64,000 nt of DNA from Istiophorus platypterus. Taxonomy: Eukaryota > Chordata > Actinopteri > Istiophoriformes > Istiophoridae. Position 1 is the stretch's first letter. Each line of letters starts with the position of its first letter. Below the pieces are notes generated by a model. That model was given only the letters and a program-made list of their open reading frames with translations, was not told the DNA's origin and searched no databases. Shown in pieces: positions 1-11,900 of the stretch. The DNA is taken from the NCBI GenBank assembly GCA_016859345.1, contig CM029111.1, forward strand, positions 15,078,214 to 15,142,213, given 5' to 3'. The position numbers and the translations under genes are program-made.

Positions 1-1040
1 ATGATCGGTAAATACCCCCAGCTATTAAAATGTCACATTAGCTTGTATGTTGCACCATTTATCAGCTGTTTGTTTTCTCTTTTAGTCTCTGCAATACATT
101 GTTTCCTACAGACATACTATATTTTGCCCCAAACAAATCTTGTACAAGACATGTTCCGATGCTATTGAGGACTGTTACTTTTTTTTATTGATTTGCTTTT
201 AAAAAGTTTTTTTTGATGCAGTTCTTTAAAAAAGCTAGTCAAAAACAATGTCCTGCTTTAAGTGAAGGACGGCAAACAATTTGTTGCATTTGATTTTGTT
301 TTAACTGGCTTTTTTTGTATAGTTCCTTTAAAAAAATGTTATTGGTTACTTCCATATTTGAGATAAATATGGAAGGCAGTGAAATAAAACTTGTTTTTGG
401 AGTAGCGTCATCTTACATTGATGTTTAATGTATTTTAAAAAAGGCAATGTCATAGTCACCTACACTGCCACACCACATTCTGACTGAATCGATGATAAAT
501 GCAAAAGAACGCGTTCATCATAAATGAGTTTGTTAGACACACCCAGCTACATCCAGTATAATCCCATACAAATGTCCTGCACAAAATCCCACTATTTTAA
601 AGCGTATGAATATGATAAACTACATAAAAGGTTTGATTAATTTTGGGCTGGATTGAACAGCAACAGATGCAGTTAAGTAGAGGCAATAAATTGCTGCCTC
701 AGTGTCAGGTGGCTGGTTTTACTGGAAGTAGAGTTCCATATTTTTTGACTCAATACCACAATATTTTGGGTGTGACTATGGGTCTTTCTATACTGTGAGT
801 TTTACCGACCATAGGTGGGAGATATTGATTTTCTGACAAAAAAAACTTACTTGATGGTGGGGTTGAAGGCCAAGCAAGCAGAGGACCCACCCAGACGATC
901 AAAAAAGTCGATAAAACTTTAAAATTACCTGTGATGCCCTCCGGCGACCTCAATTCAATAGCCCAGATTCCAGATGTGATCCAGCCCAGTATCCCCCGTC
1001 CCAATACATTGTTCAGGTGGATGAAATTAAAATGACGAAC
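1..1040. other. Gene-free left edge; probable 3' end of a convergent gene
   Basis: No convincing coding exon is visible. AT-rich sequence holds an AATAAA at 383-388 on the plus strand, followed within about 20 bases by a T/G-rich stretch. This is the usual layout of a polyadenylation site, so bases 1 to about 405 may be the 3' UTR of a plus-strand gene whose body lies left of the window. An 84-codon minus-strand reading frame at 750-1004 has no recognisable family. The rest holds nothing I can name. Confidence 0.35.
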
Positions 1041-1044
1041 ATGC

Positions 1045-3824
1045 GACGTTTCAAATTTCCAAAATAACCTTTATTCTAAACTTACATTTTAAATTTTAAG
1101 TTTAGTATAAAAAAGTTAAGTGCACCTAAGTTCATTTTTTTTCAAAGTATTCCATCTCCGACATGTCTCAGCAAACTGTAGTGACACTCATCTCCTTTAG
1201 TAATCTTAAAAGATAGAATGTGTACCAAAGTCCATCACATCACTTTAGTACATACATCTATTTTACAAAATATTGTCAAGAGAATCCCTGAACTATAAAT
1301 GTCCATAATCCTTCAACAGAGAGTGATCCATTTGCTGGCTGTGGTTGGCATAGCATCTACTGGTCAGCTGTAGTGTACAGTACTTCATATTGCTGGGACA
1401 AAGCCACCATTATGCTGCTAAACAATTATAGCAGAAATGGGAAAAAAAGAGGAAACATTTGTTTGAATACTTTTTTTTTTTTTTTTTTTTTAAGTTTTGA
1501 TAGCTGCGGCCTCTTCCCCTAGCAAAAAAAAACAAACAAACAAAAAAACCCGAAACAACTGCTGTGATGAGAATAAAACGCACACAGAGCCATTTTTAAA
1601 AACACTCGAGTGACAACGTTGGTCACGTACGGTGCAGCAGCTTCGTGTTTGATCCGCATGGAGGTGGAACTCGACGGAACAACGGAAGCCGATTTTTTCA
1701 GACAGCTGGTCTTTCTGACTTAAGTGATGCTGAAATCATCGAAAGCCCCCCCCCCCGCCCGAGGCCCCAGCTGTTAAAACTTGATACCGTATGTCGGATA
1801 CCCAGTGCCACATTGACGCATACCAGACACCAAAATGAAGAACACCTACAAATATCAGTTGATGGTATCCATACAGATTTCTACCTAGTGTCATTATATC
1901 GTATTTAAATTTGCATGATAACATATTGTGTAAATATTCTAAAGAGGTTTAATTAGCAGCACAAAAATGTCTTGAAACTTAATAATAATGCTGACAGTGA
2001 TAAAGCCTCATTGGAGGAAAAAAAAAAGGTGGCATAAACGCTTTCAATCTACCCAACAACACAACATAATCTCCACATTATTTTTTTATAATGGAATAGA
2101 CCTGCTGAAGATGAAGAAGCATTTTAAAAATCTAAAAGAATGTTGAAGAATCTCACAGCTTTTCTTTAAAAAGGCATGAAACTGGAAAAAAAGTAGCCCC
2201 TTGTCTGCAACGTCTTAGATTTGCTTAGCAGTGCATCTCAGAAAAAAAGGTTTTAATCAAATTTGTACATAGCAAAGGTGCAAAAGTATGCAACAATTTA
2301 AAAGATGCAAGAGACCCACATAAAGTGACATTAACACATTAATGATTGCAGTCATGACAGATCGAGGGTTCTTGGTACCGACAATCTCATGACTGCTCAT
2401 TTGATGATATGTTTGCTTTTAAATTGTGACGTTTTAAAGTTTTCACGTCCCAACCAAACACCATAGTGCATCGGAGACCAGATCTTTGGTACAACCAGCT
2501 CATTGGTTATACTAACAAATGTATTAGCCTAACTACTAGTTTAAATCACTTGGATGTGGAAAAGTTGTGAAGGAAGAAATTAAACATTGGGATATTTCAT
2601 TAAGTCTCCTCAACCTTAGAAAATACTGCTTAGAAATGAATGCTGTCACAAAGGAGACATCCCTCTATTGTGAATAAAATGTTCTGTAGCGAATAAAGTG
2701 TGGTTCATGATCCCTAATCATACTTTGCGAAAGAGAAACAACCTGTATAATAAACATTTAGTGTATAAACTCTGGGTATCCGACTGTGAAACAGAAAAAG
2801 GAGACAAAAAAAGAGCTAAAATGTTACACCAACCACCCCTTCCCATTCAACTTACTATTTGGATTTACTTTAAATTTCTTTCCTTTAAGTTTACTGAAGT
2901 TAATTTGCTTTAAATTAGGGCTATCCCCAGTGCTCTTTGGCACTTGACTATGTTCATCTACAAGTTGCCCAACAAGGTACAGTAATTCACTTTGGATATT
3001 GCATGGAATCTTTTTATTTAATTACTTGCTGTAATTCAATTTTAATTCATTTACAGGTGATTTAAACATAACCATCCATCAGATGGGCTGTTCACTGTGC
3101 AACAGATTTACTGTGGTATTTTGATACTGTGCAAAAGACAAGACAATTCTAACTAAAAGCATCCAAGATGCAAATTTTCTTTTTTTTTTTGTATAGCTGA
3201 GATGCAATTTCTCTTGATCATAATCATACTGGTATTTACATGGAACTATTACACATCTAATAATTTAACTACACTAAAAGTTTTCAAAAAAGACAAGTGG
3301 AGATTTACTTTTTTTTTTTTTGCGCTTTAACTGCAACTTTGTAACTGCGTTTCACTTTCACCATAAAGCGGCTAAACTAAATAATGCGGGTCGGGTATTT
3401 CAACATTTCATTTATGTAGCTTTACAGGTATACAAGAACATCTCGATGTAATTTGCGATCCATTTGATCAAGGAGGAGACCAGGTCTCTTTGAACAAACA
3501 CCTGGAAGAGGTCCAATCTGGAATGACCAAAGAGGTTTGACCCGATGACGAATTATGGCATGAATTCTACGACATTAAAAATTTTGCATTTGATCCTCTC
3601 CAGGCAGTGGCATTTATCGTTTGATCACTAGGTCACAAGTGGAGTACTGTACCTTTCATGAGGGCTCTAAAATATTACATTCCGTTAGGTGATATCAGTA
3701 TTGTGGCATGGCCAAGCAGCCTGAAGAGGGTGGCTTATGAGATGGGGGGTAGAACTGGGGCGTCATTTGGGACGGGGATGGGGGGACACGGTTTAGGCAT
3801 GATGGAGGAGTTGAGAAGTTGCTG
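1045..3824 (-). other. dazap2: dazap2 3' untranslated region (probable extent)
   Basis: This stretch lies directly downstream of the dazap2 stop codon on the minus strand. It is AT-rich and has no conserved reading frame. A minus-strand AATAAA (TTTATT at 1070-1075 on the plus strand) is a plausible distal polyadenylation signal, giving a long 3' UTR of about 2.7 kb. Several nearer A/T-rich signals could give shorter forms. A 24-base T run (about 1471-1492) and a C run (about 1746) are the only simple repeats. The exact 3' end is inferred. Confidence 0.45.
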
Positions 3825-5576
3825 TTACCAGATGGTATAACCTCCACTGGAACCACCCAGGAAGTAGTTACTCTTGCGCTGTGACATTAAAACGTTGGCA
3901 CCCTGCATGGCAGCCAGCTGAGCTGCATTGGGGGGGTGCCCAGGAGGTGGGGGCTGGAGAAGGGGAGAAACAAGCACAAAAATATGAGGTGTAAGACAAG
4001 ATGACAATGCATTTCAGCAACATCCTAACTGCGATATGATATATCTCCTTTAAAAATCAATGAACTTGGCGGATACTGACTGGGATGGAGACGCTGCTGC
4101 CGGCCGTGAAGCGAGCGCCAGCATCGAAGCCGCCTTCCACCATCACTGCTGAACCAGGCGGGTAAACGGCTCCCATGGGATAGTAGGCCATGGGGACGTT
4201 CTGGCTCACCGGTCCGACGGCCATGGGCGGCTGCATGGGCATAAACACCTGAGCACCAGGGTAGGGAGAGGACATCTGAGGCATCTGACCAGGCACCTGA
4301 GGTGGAAGCACATATCTGGGCTGGTATATCTGCGGACACAGAGATGGACAGGTTAGAATGGTTCCTATGTGTAATAATTTTATTACTGTATGGTTTATAC
4401 ATGCAATAGTTACCTCAGAATATGCAGGTGGTGTGTCTGTGTAGGGAGGTGCCTGAGGAGACATTTGCATAGCAGGAGGGTATACAGGTGCAGTGCTCTG
4501 CTGAGGGTACACAGCCTGCTGTGGATATGAACCTGCAAAACAGCATTTTACTTTTTTAAGCAAATAGTTTTCATCCCTCAGTCTTAACAGTCACTGACAC
4601 AGAAATCCCAGAGAGACCTTTGCAATGGTGTTTTGTGTCAAAAGGGTTGTGACATTTCAGCGGTAAACAACATCATTTTTACTGTCAGGACACAGCAAAC
4701 AAAGAATATCACGTTGTATTTCAAAAGAATTGATTTATGATTATATGTTATCAATCCATGTGTGATTATTTTTGGCCTTTCTGCCTACAAAAATACATAA
4801 TTATCATATTAGTATCTGATTAATTAGAACAAGCAATTAATCAACTCATTGATGCCTTTCTGTTTTCTTAATAGCCATATTTCATTTAAACTGTGTTTTT
4901 ATACGGTTCGGATTAACAATTTGGAAGTTTCGACAGTTAAAAGAAATATAGGATTCGGATAAATTATTCACATTTGAGTAGCTGGCAACCAAAAAAAAAA
5001 TTCTGCTAAAAAAAAACATTTATTAAAATTATTAATCGATTATCAAAATAGTTGCAGATTAATTTCCCTTCCGCACGAAGCTGTACGTTCAAATTAGTTA
5101 TATATAGCACCAAAAAGCCTATATATACACGTTAACATATGTATACAAACAGGAGTATCGACAAATCACATGATACAGGCTTTAATGTCCGTGCTTGGCT
5201 CGTACAAAACAAGAGCAGACGGTTTTTATCTTTGCCTTTAAAAATCGCCTGTATTCGGTGATGCTAGCCGAATGAATAATGTGTGACCTGACCAACGACG
5301 GTACGAGGATAAAAAGGTGACAGTAAATCCGCACGTCGGATATTAACGGCTCCGGTATTCGATGCTACACCAGATGCCCAAGTTGAACATGAATGTGCTC
5401 CATGCTAACCGGAGAGCGTCGCTTTATTGTCATGTACGTAGCTAAACGTGAAGCCCGCTCCCCTCAGATGGCCATAACGACGGGCTCCTCATCTTTTTGC
5501 TATAGCGTCAGCGTCGCACGGCGGACAGCTGACTAATCGCCCAAACGAGGTCCGGAGAAATACCTTTGTTGTTCAT
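3825..5576 (-). CDS. dazap2: DAZ-associated protein 2 (proline/tyrosine-rich adaptor)
   Basis: Four coding exons on the minus strand: 5576-5564, 4532-4414, 4329-4081 and 3953-3825. All introns are GT-AG and phases close to 169 residues (human DAZAP2 has 168). The first exon encodes only MNNKG before its donor, as in other vertebrates. The protein is almost entirely low-complexity Pro/Tyr/Gln/Met, with a PPAY motif at residues 39-42 that fits binding to WW-domain proteins. A conserved C-terminal tail ends in GGYTIW. In mammals it is a small nuclear/cytoplasmic adaptor that binds DAZ, SOX6 and TCF4, is involved in ubiquitin-linked signalling, and modulates p53 target choice with HIPK2; those roles are family knowledge. 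The gene is divergent from pou6f1. Identity is near certain because the whole chain matches the known protein closely. Confidence 0.97.
4915..5075. repeat. Teleost interspersed repeat, AATCGATTA-type, fragment
   Basis: In dazap2 intron 1. The end reads TTAATCGATTATCAAAATAG followed by TTGCAG. This is the terminal motif of a repeat family very common in percomorph genomes, which I recognise from general familiarity. Related copies occur at about 6575, 18960 and 22728. Only the terminal part is clear here and the boundaries are approximate. Confidence 0.55.
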
Positions 5577-5780
5577 TGTTGAGGTGCGATCCGGAGGCTG
5601 AGGGATATCGGATTAAAAAGGGGAGACTCTGCGTATCTAGCCACGGCCTTATAAACAGGTTACGGCTGCTTTCGCGAATCCACTTCCTTGTTTTTCCAGG
5701 TTCTTGTTGTGGTGACGTCACTCGCTCGCCGTCCGTGGGTTCGTGCGGCGCGCGCAGCGTTTCCCGGAGAGCCGCCCGCG
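5577..5780 (-). promoter_or_regulatory. dazap2: dazap2 5' UTR and promoter with a perfect CRE
   Basis: A short GC-richer region lies immediately upstream of the dazap2 start. It contains the full palindromic cAMP-response element TGACGTCA at 5713-5720, about 140 bases from the ATG, and an ETS-like CACTTCCTTG near 5680. There is no TATA box. The layout fits a housekeeping CpG-type promoter with transcription starting between the CRE and the ATG. The motif is seen directly; the promoter role is inferred. Confidence 0.6.
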
Positions 5781-5825
5781 CTCGCGCTCGCCCCCTAGAG
5801 GCGGAGAGGAGAAAACGACGGAGGC

Positions 5826-5892
5826 GAAGCGTGTGTCTGCGTGTGTTAGCGTGTGTGTTAGCGTGTGTTAGCGTGTGTTAGCGTGTGTGTGT
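5826..5892. repeat. GTGTGTTAGC minisatellite
   Basis: About five tandem units of GTGTGTTAGC, with small length variation, followed by a GT run. It sits just upstream of the dazap2 promoter, between dazap2 and pou6f1. Confidence 0.85.
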
Positions 5893-7900
5893 TTGGGGTG
5901 AAGTTGAGGTGAACCGTCGTCTCATTCGCGAAGAAAAAAAACTTAAAAGAAGGAAAGAAACGGAAGCTTTATCTCGTTTTTCCGTTATAACGTCTCACAG
6001 TACCGGGAAAACGGTACCGTAGTCACGGGAAGATGTAGACTAACGGGACAGGAAGTGGAACTCGCCCGATAATCACCAGGTTTTTTGAGATTCCTACAGT
6101 AACTGAAGCAATAAATGGTAGTTCTCGGGGCAGCCAGTAGTATAAAGCAAACATGAGGTGCGCCAAGCTACATCGGCGTGTTTTATTTTCGAATATGTGA
6201 AAGAATAAAGGCTTTAAAACGGGGATTAAGCTGAAGCCCACGGTGTAACGAAACGAATCCGCGACATTACAGTGTACTTCCTGTTTCAAGTTTAAATCTG
6301 ATGTCTGCTATTCGAGGATACAACCGGATCATTGTATTAACCAAGAGCTTCGTTACAAAAGGATGTGAAGAAATAGAACAAATGTAAAAAAAAAACAAGC
6401 AAACATACACAAAAAGTCCTGTCAGGTTAGGGGGCCCCAAAAATCCCCTGTATTTTATCCCTGTCAGTTAATTCAACAGCTGAGTGTTAATCATTTACTT
6501 TGAGATGTAAGGGATTGTATGCAAACAAAGTAGGCAGGTGAAATTCAGTATTTGCAACAGCTGATTGCGTATAGGGTTGCAGGTATTATCGATAAATATG
6601 ATTTTTTTTTCTTGATTAACTAATTAATCCTTTAATCAGTAAAGCACCAGGAAACAGTTAAGTGCCCATTGTATTTTCCCACAGCCCAGGGTGATGTCCT
6701 CCAATTTTTGGCTATTGTTGTTTGATAAATGACATAAATGATTAATTATCAAAAAATGTGCCGATTTTATCTTCTGACAATCAGCTAATTAGTTGATAAA
6801 CTAAATATTGCAGCTATAGTCTCATATGTGTCACAGCAGGTGCACCCAAATGTTACAGTATGAAAGTGACTAATTCGTTCATTATATAGTTTCAGATCAG
6901 AAAATATCAAATAATTCTTTACTGACAAAAAAAACTGTCAAAAAGTAATAGGTGAATTTTATATAGTGTGTGTACAATCTAATCATTTATCAGGGTTATT
7001 TCCCCTCACTTTTATTTTTTTAAGCAAATTCAGGCTCTGAGTACTAACAGTTGAAATATATTCATCCAATCAGAAATAAATACAGAGCCCACATTCACTC
7101 TCAACCAAGTTAACAAAACACAAAAAATCATACTAGGTGTGACACTATCACACGTCCAGTCTCGGTGTCTGTTTGGCAGAACGAAGACCAGCACAGAGGG
7201 GGATCATGACCGGGGCTATTTCATTCACTTTTCAATATACAAAAAACAAAATATATTATAATATATAAATATAGTATAATATATAATAAAATATATAATA
7301 AGGATAACCCTCTCCATATTACATGAATATATATATAGTTCTGCAAATATAATATGAGCGGCTGGTTTTGTGTGTGTACGTGGAAGGGGGGTGGTGGGGT
7401 GGTTGGTGTTTCTCCTGAGTTGTTTCAGTACAAACCCACGGAGGTAAAACAGGTCATTCCTAACGCAAACACACTGTCGCCCAGACAAAGAGCAGCGTCG
7501 GCGAAGCGCTGGCGTTTCCATCCGCTGCCTCTCCGCTCCATCCGGGTGCGGCCCCTTTAAGAGAACCACGGCACCTCTCAAGTCGCGGCGGACATTTTTC
7601 AATGCAAGATTTTTTTTCTTGCATAAATTATGTTCATGACGTAGTGCAAAAAAAGGGCCAATTTGGTCCGACTTTGCAGCTTCAAAATAGGATTTTTGGC
7701 GAGACACCTCGAGGGGATATTTTCTTTTCTCCCCCCCCCCCCGATTCATCCAAACTGAGGGCACCGTCATTAAATATTAAGAGAGGAGACCCCCCCCCCC
7801 AACATTGCAAACGCTCCTTATCAATGCAAATGCCCTCTTTTGTGTGCAGTCACAGCGCCTGTCTGGGAGCTGAGATGAATTTTTAATTATGTGTGACTGA
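5893..7900. other. Intergenic region between divergent dazap2 and pou6f1
   Basis: No coding exon is supported. The stretch contains the repeat copy listed at 6575-6825, an AT-rich patch at about 7245-7345, and two poly-C runs (about 7730 and 7790). Composition turns GC-rich from about 7350, which suggests the start of the pou6f1 promoter region. Confidence 0.5.
6575..6825 (-). repeat. Teleost interspersed repeat, AATCGATTA-type
   Basis: Same family as the copies at about 4915, 18960 and 22728. Both ends carry degenerate ATTAATC/GATTAAT motifs (TGATTAACTAATTAATCC on the left, CAGCTAATTAGTTGATAAAC on the right), and the middle matches the phrase about a change to low T/A-rich sequence seen in the other copies. 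The final TTGCAGCTATAG is the degenerate counterpart of the GAGCTGCAACTATT at the start of the 22728 copy, so the orientation is reverse relative to that copy. Confidence 0.6.
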
Positions 7901-8301
7901 AACTAACTGTGACAAGGAGCCTTTTTTTTTTTTAGAGAGAGCCGGGGATTACGGGGGAATAAGCTGCGTTCACGCGGTAAGTTGGACGTAAAAAACCGCG
8001 ACCGGTCACTGTTGTAGCCTCGCTCTTCGCGCACGGGCGGCGGAAAGGGAGAAAAAATGGCGAGGAAGAAGGGAAATGAGTTTTTGGTTAATATGCAATG
8101 TTCGTAATTAGCATAATTTATATATTTATGATAAGGAGAGGGAAATACATAATATTCGGTCTCCAGGCACGGGTCGAGATGGTTTTCCTGTCGCCTGCGC
8201 TCGGTGGTTGGTGCTCGTCTCCCCCCCCCCCCAATATATCCTAAAAAAAAAAAAGTGGCCGACGCGTCGAGACTTTTATTGGCCGGGATGGGGGTGGGGA
8301 G

Positions 8302-8311
8302 CCCCCCCCCC

Positions 8312-8352
<41 letters not shown>
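8302..8352. repeat. Poly-C followed by an AC microsatellite
   Basis: A C run of about 14 runs directly into about 20 AC dinucleotides, with one TC interruption. It lies in the pou6f1 5' region. Confidence 0.9.
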
Positions 8353-8820
8353 ACCCGCCGAAGTTGTTTTATTTGACGGATCCCGGCCGGGGGGCATTGC
8401 AGCGGGATCTTTTCTCGTTTTCCAGCCGCGATGCATTTGCGGCCGTTCGGCGTCCGACGCCGGCGCGTTTCGCACCGTCTTGTTCTTTCTCTCTTTTTTT
8501 CTCTTCTCCCCCTGCAGCCCGAGTGCAACACGGTGCGGCCTGTTTGTATAGGCCCCTTCCGAAATAGTGTGGTCCTGCGAGGACAGAAATAGCCATGAAA
8601 AAAAAAACAAACAAACAAAAAAAACAAAACAGTCCAAACAGTCCTGTGCACATGAGTCTATTTTAACCAGCATTTGCTCCTAAAGTTTGGATACTGTGGG
8701 CTTACGGGGGTCTCGGGCATGAAACTTTATCCGTTTTTTACTCCTGAAATGGCTGCAGATCATATTAGAGGGAGTAAGTTTAAGTTATTAGGCAGAGAAG
8801 TGGAGGATAAGTCTTAAAGT

Positions 8821-8856
8821 TCTGTTGTTGTTGCTGTTGTTGTTGTTGTTGCTGTT
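8821..8856. repeat. GTT trinucleotide repeat
   Basis: About ten GTT units with two GCT variants, just upstream of the splice acceptor at 8874. It provides part of the pyrimidine-rich tract of the acceptor region. Confidence 0.85.
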
Positions 8857-8914
8857 TAATGTTTGTTTGCTCAGAATGCCAGGAGGACAGTGACTGTGGT
8901 GGTGGACGCCAGCC

Positions 8915-11900
8915 ATGAGCTCCCAGGACCTCCCTGCCAAAGATGCCCCACTCACCGTCAACGAGCAGGTAACGCTCACACCTGCCCGAGCACTGAGAAG
9001 ACCCCTGCCCCTGCCCCTGCCCCTGCCCCCGCGCCCCCATCCCTCTCTCCTCCCGCCATACTGAGCTTAGCCGAAACCCTTATAACTCATGTCGTCTCCT
9101 AAGTTCTTTGCTGATGTTTGCTCCCGCCACCCTCCACGTGCCGACGTACCACATCATGATGGAATGATTAACTTCCACGCAGATGTTCATTGATATCAGG
9201 AACCCCTCCCCCCGCCTCCCCTTCTTTTTTGTGTGTGTTTTTTTTTAAATCGCATAATATCTCCTGCCACTCTATGCTTGTGAGGGTTTTTTGCCCGTGT
9301 CTTTTAAAACTGCCATGCTTAATAATAAACTGTGTAAACTGCCCCTCCCTCTCTCTAGTAACATTCTGTGTAGACATAGTCAGCAAACATAAGCAATGGT
9401 CTTCACGGATGCACAGATGGGGAGCTTGAAGGAGGCATTGCTTGAGCTGCTTGTTGGCTGATGGCACTTATCATTGTTTTGGTGTACTTGTGCTCTTTTT
9501 CATTTGTTCTTTTTTTTCTTTCCTTTTTTTTGGGGTCATTGTGTCCTAATATGTGCTCGGCTTCTCTGTTCTCCTTAGCCATTCACTGTCTGACTGCAGA
9601 AGTCTTTTTTCAGCCATTTAAATCCTGCACTTTGAAATTCCCTGCCAAAGACAACCAGGTATGCATCCTCCTCTCTCTTCCTGCATTGTCTCTCTATCTC
9701 TCTCTGCACTTTGTCCTCCTCCCCCGGGGTTGTCTCACTGCATCACCTAGGTCTTTTCATAATTGCACACCATAAGTCACAGGTTAAGCCAAAATCAGAT
9801 TTGCTACATTTGGTTAGCTGACAAATTGATATGGTGGAGAAGTACTAAATTTAGGTTTTGTGACCCTTCAGCCAACTAGATGAAGTGAGACTTTTATCAC
9901 ATTAATGTAATATTAAATTATAATAAAAAATCTGAACAAAATAAGTTCCGTAGAGTAGACAGCATTGGAATCATCTATGATTTTTTTTCTCCTGATCACC
10001 GCGCAGGTCATTGTGATGTCCGGCCATGAGACTATTCGCGTACTAGAGGTCGAAGTTGATGCACCTCCGCCATCATCGGGAAACGATGGGAAGAGCGAGG
10101 GCAAAGCCGAGGAGGGAGCGGCTCGGGCCGTGGGGCAAACCGAGGGTGGCGGCGGCGCTGCACAGGAGGCCCCCGCTGTGCCCCAGAGCACTGGCGGAAT
10201 AGGTAAAATCGTGTTCTCGGTAGACGACGAAGGAATTGCAGACAACTTATTTTTCATGTGTACGCAGCACGGTTGCACTGAAATGGCAGCGGCAGCTGTG
10301 AGAAGCCACCCTCAAATGTCAGTAAGAATCAAACCCCGGCTGTGCTCCCGCAGTGCTGGGCGAGCAGCAGGTGGTGTCTGTCGAGGCCCCGACCCCCTCC
10401 ATCCAGACGCTGACTCCCGCTGTTCCCATCAGTGTGTCGCTGCCACAGCCGCAGGCCGCCATGCCCATCACTGTACAAGGCTGTCCGCAGGTACGACTGT
10501 GATTTTACACGATGAGAACAGTTTCCATCTTCCTTTTTAGTCATCGTAGGGAAAATATTGGGCTCAGTAGTTCTTGATCTAAAAACAGGGGTCATAATTT
10601 AAGAAGGCTTTCGGAAACACTGGCCTTGAAAGAGCAGAAAATGCCTTTTGAAATGAAAAAGTGAGGAGTGCAAAATTTTCGCCCTGTTGACACCTATCAA
10701 TTCTTGTCCATGCATCAGAGGGATTAATGTCACTATTGTCACCCACAGGCTACTGTAGGTGATTTACTGAAGTCATTGACTGAGGCTCTGGTGCCTTGTG
10801 ACGATGAAAAATAGAACAAATTTGATCTCAAACACCTGAACGCAAAGCCTGGGGCTGTAGAAATCGTTGCCATAACATATTCCAGTAATTGGGGAAAATT
10901 CAGACTAATGTGTACCACTGCAAGAACAAAAAAATCAAACACCCAATGCGATTAAAAAAAAAAAAAAGAAATTTAATAGAGCAGTTGAGGAAAAAATGGA
11001 TAATTTGGGTCCAAAGGCGATGAAAAAATGTATTACTACAACTGTTTAGTAAATTTCCCCCTGTAAAACACAAGAATGACAGTAAAAACAAATAAAAGAA
11101 TATATAGTATAAGTATATAAATGTAAAAGTAACATGGGAGAAAAAACAATAATCATCCCAATCACAAATGCTGATTGAAAGCAAATGACTTTGACTTCAC
11201 GACATCAGGTGCTGACCCAAGAGAGTCTGGCCACGTTGATGACGGGTATGATGGCCCAGACAGGGTCGCTGGGCCAGCCCCTGCTCATCCCTCTGAGTAT
11301 GGCGGGCTCCATCGGCGGCCAGGGCAGTCTGGCTGTCCTCACCCTCCCCACCACCAACGTAGCCACTCTCCCCGGTCTCGCAGCCGCTAACCCGGCCGGG
11401 AACCTCCTCAAGCTGCCTTTCGCCGGCCTCCAAGGTAAGATAAAGAAAACTACCGTACATGTTTTTAGTCCCTTTCCTCATTATAAACATCATTTTGGTA
11501 TCGCATTTCGTAACCTTGAATAATTCCTCCAGCTGCGACGGTCTTGAACTCAGTCCAGCCCCAGCTGCAGACGAACGTGCAGACGGCGTTCCAGCCCCCG
11601 GCCACCCCCGTGCATCCGGTCCAGGCCGCCGTGCAGCAGGTGACATCTCAGCAGGGGACCGACACCCAAGTTTCTGCCGCTCAGGTGACAGCGGCAGCCC
11701 AGGCGACTTCAGCATCCGCTGCCCCGACCACCACAGTCTCTCAGTCCAACATATCCGTGGCGGCGCTGCAGACGGCGGGACTTTCCATCAACCCTGCTAT
11801 TGTAAGGATGCCACTGCAGTGATGTACCAGTACTCTCAGCTCTTTGTACTCAACACCTGGCTCATGAGTCATGTAAATTTGTCTCCTCGTGCTCCGTGTG

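Larger units (their letters stand above)
7901..8914 (+). promoter_or_regulatory. pou6f1: pou6f1 5' region: probable non-coding first exon and promoter
   Basis: A near-ideal splice donor (GCG followed by GTAAGT) lies at 7977-7982. The first coding exon is preceded by a good acceptor ending at 8874, after a GTT-rich tract. The simplest reading is a non-coding first exon ending at 7976, an intron of about 0.9 kb, and a second exon at 8875-8968 carrying the ATG at 8915. GC-rich blocks near 8360-8540 could instead hold another first exon. The transcription start cannot be fixed from sequence alone. Confidence 0.45.

Noticed and set aside
1645..1908. 87-codon plus-strand frame in the dazap2 3' region
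   Set aside because: It lies antisense to the dazap2 3' UTR, contains a poly-C-derived proline run, and has no family match.
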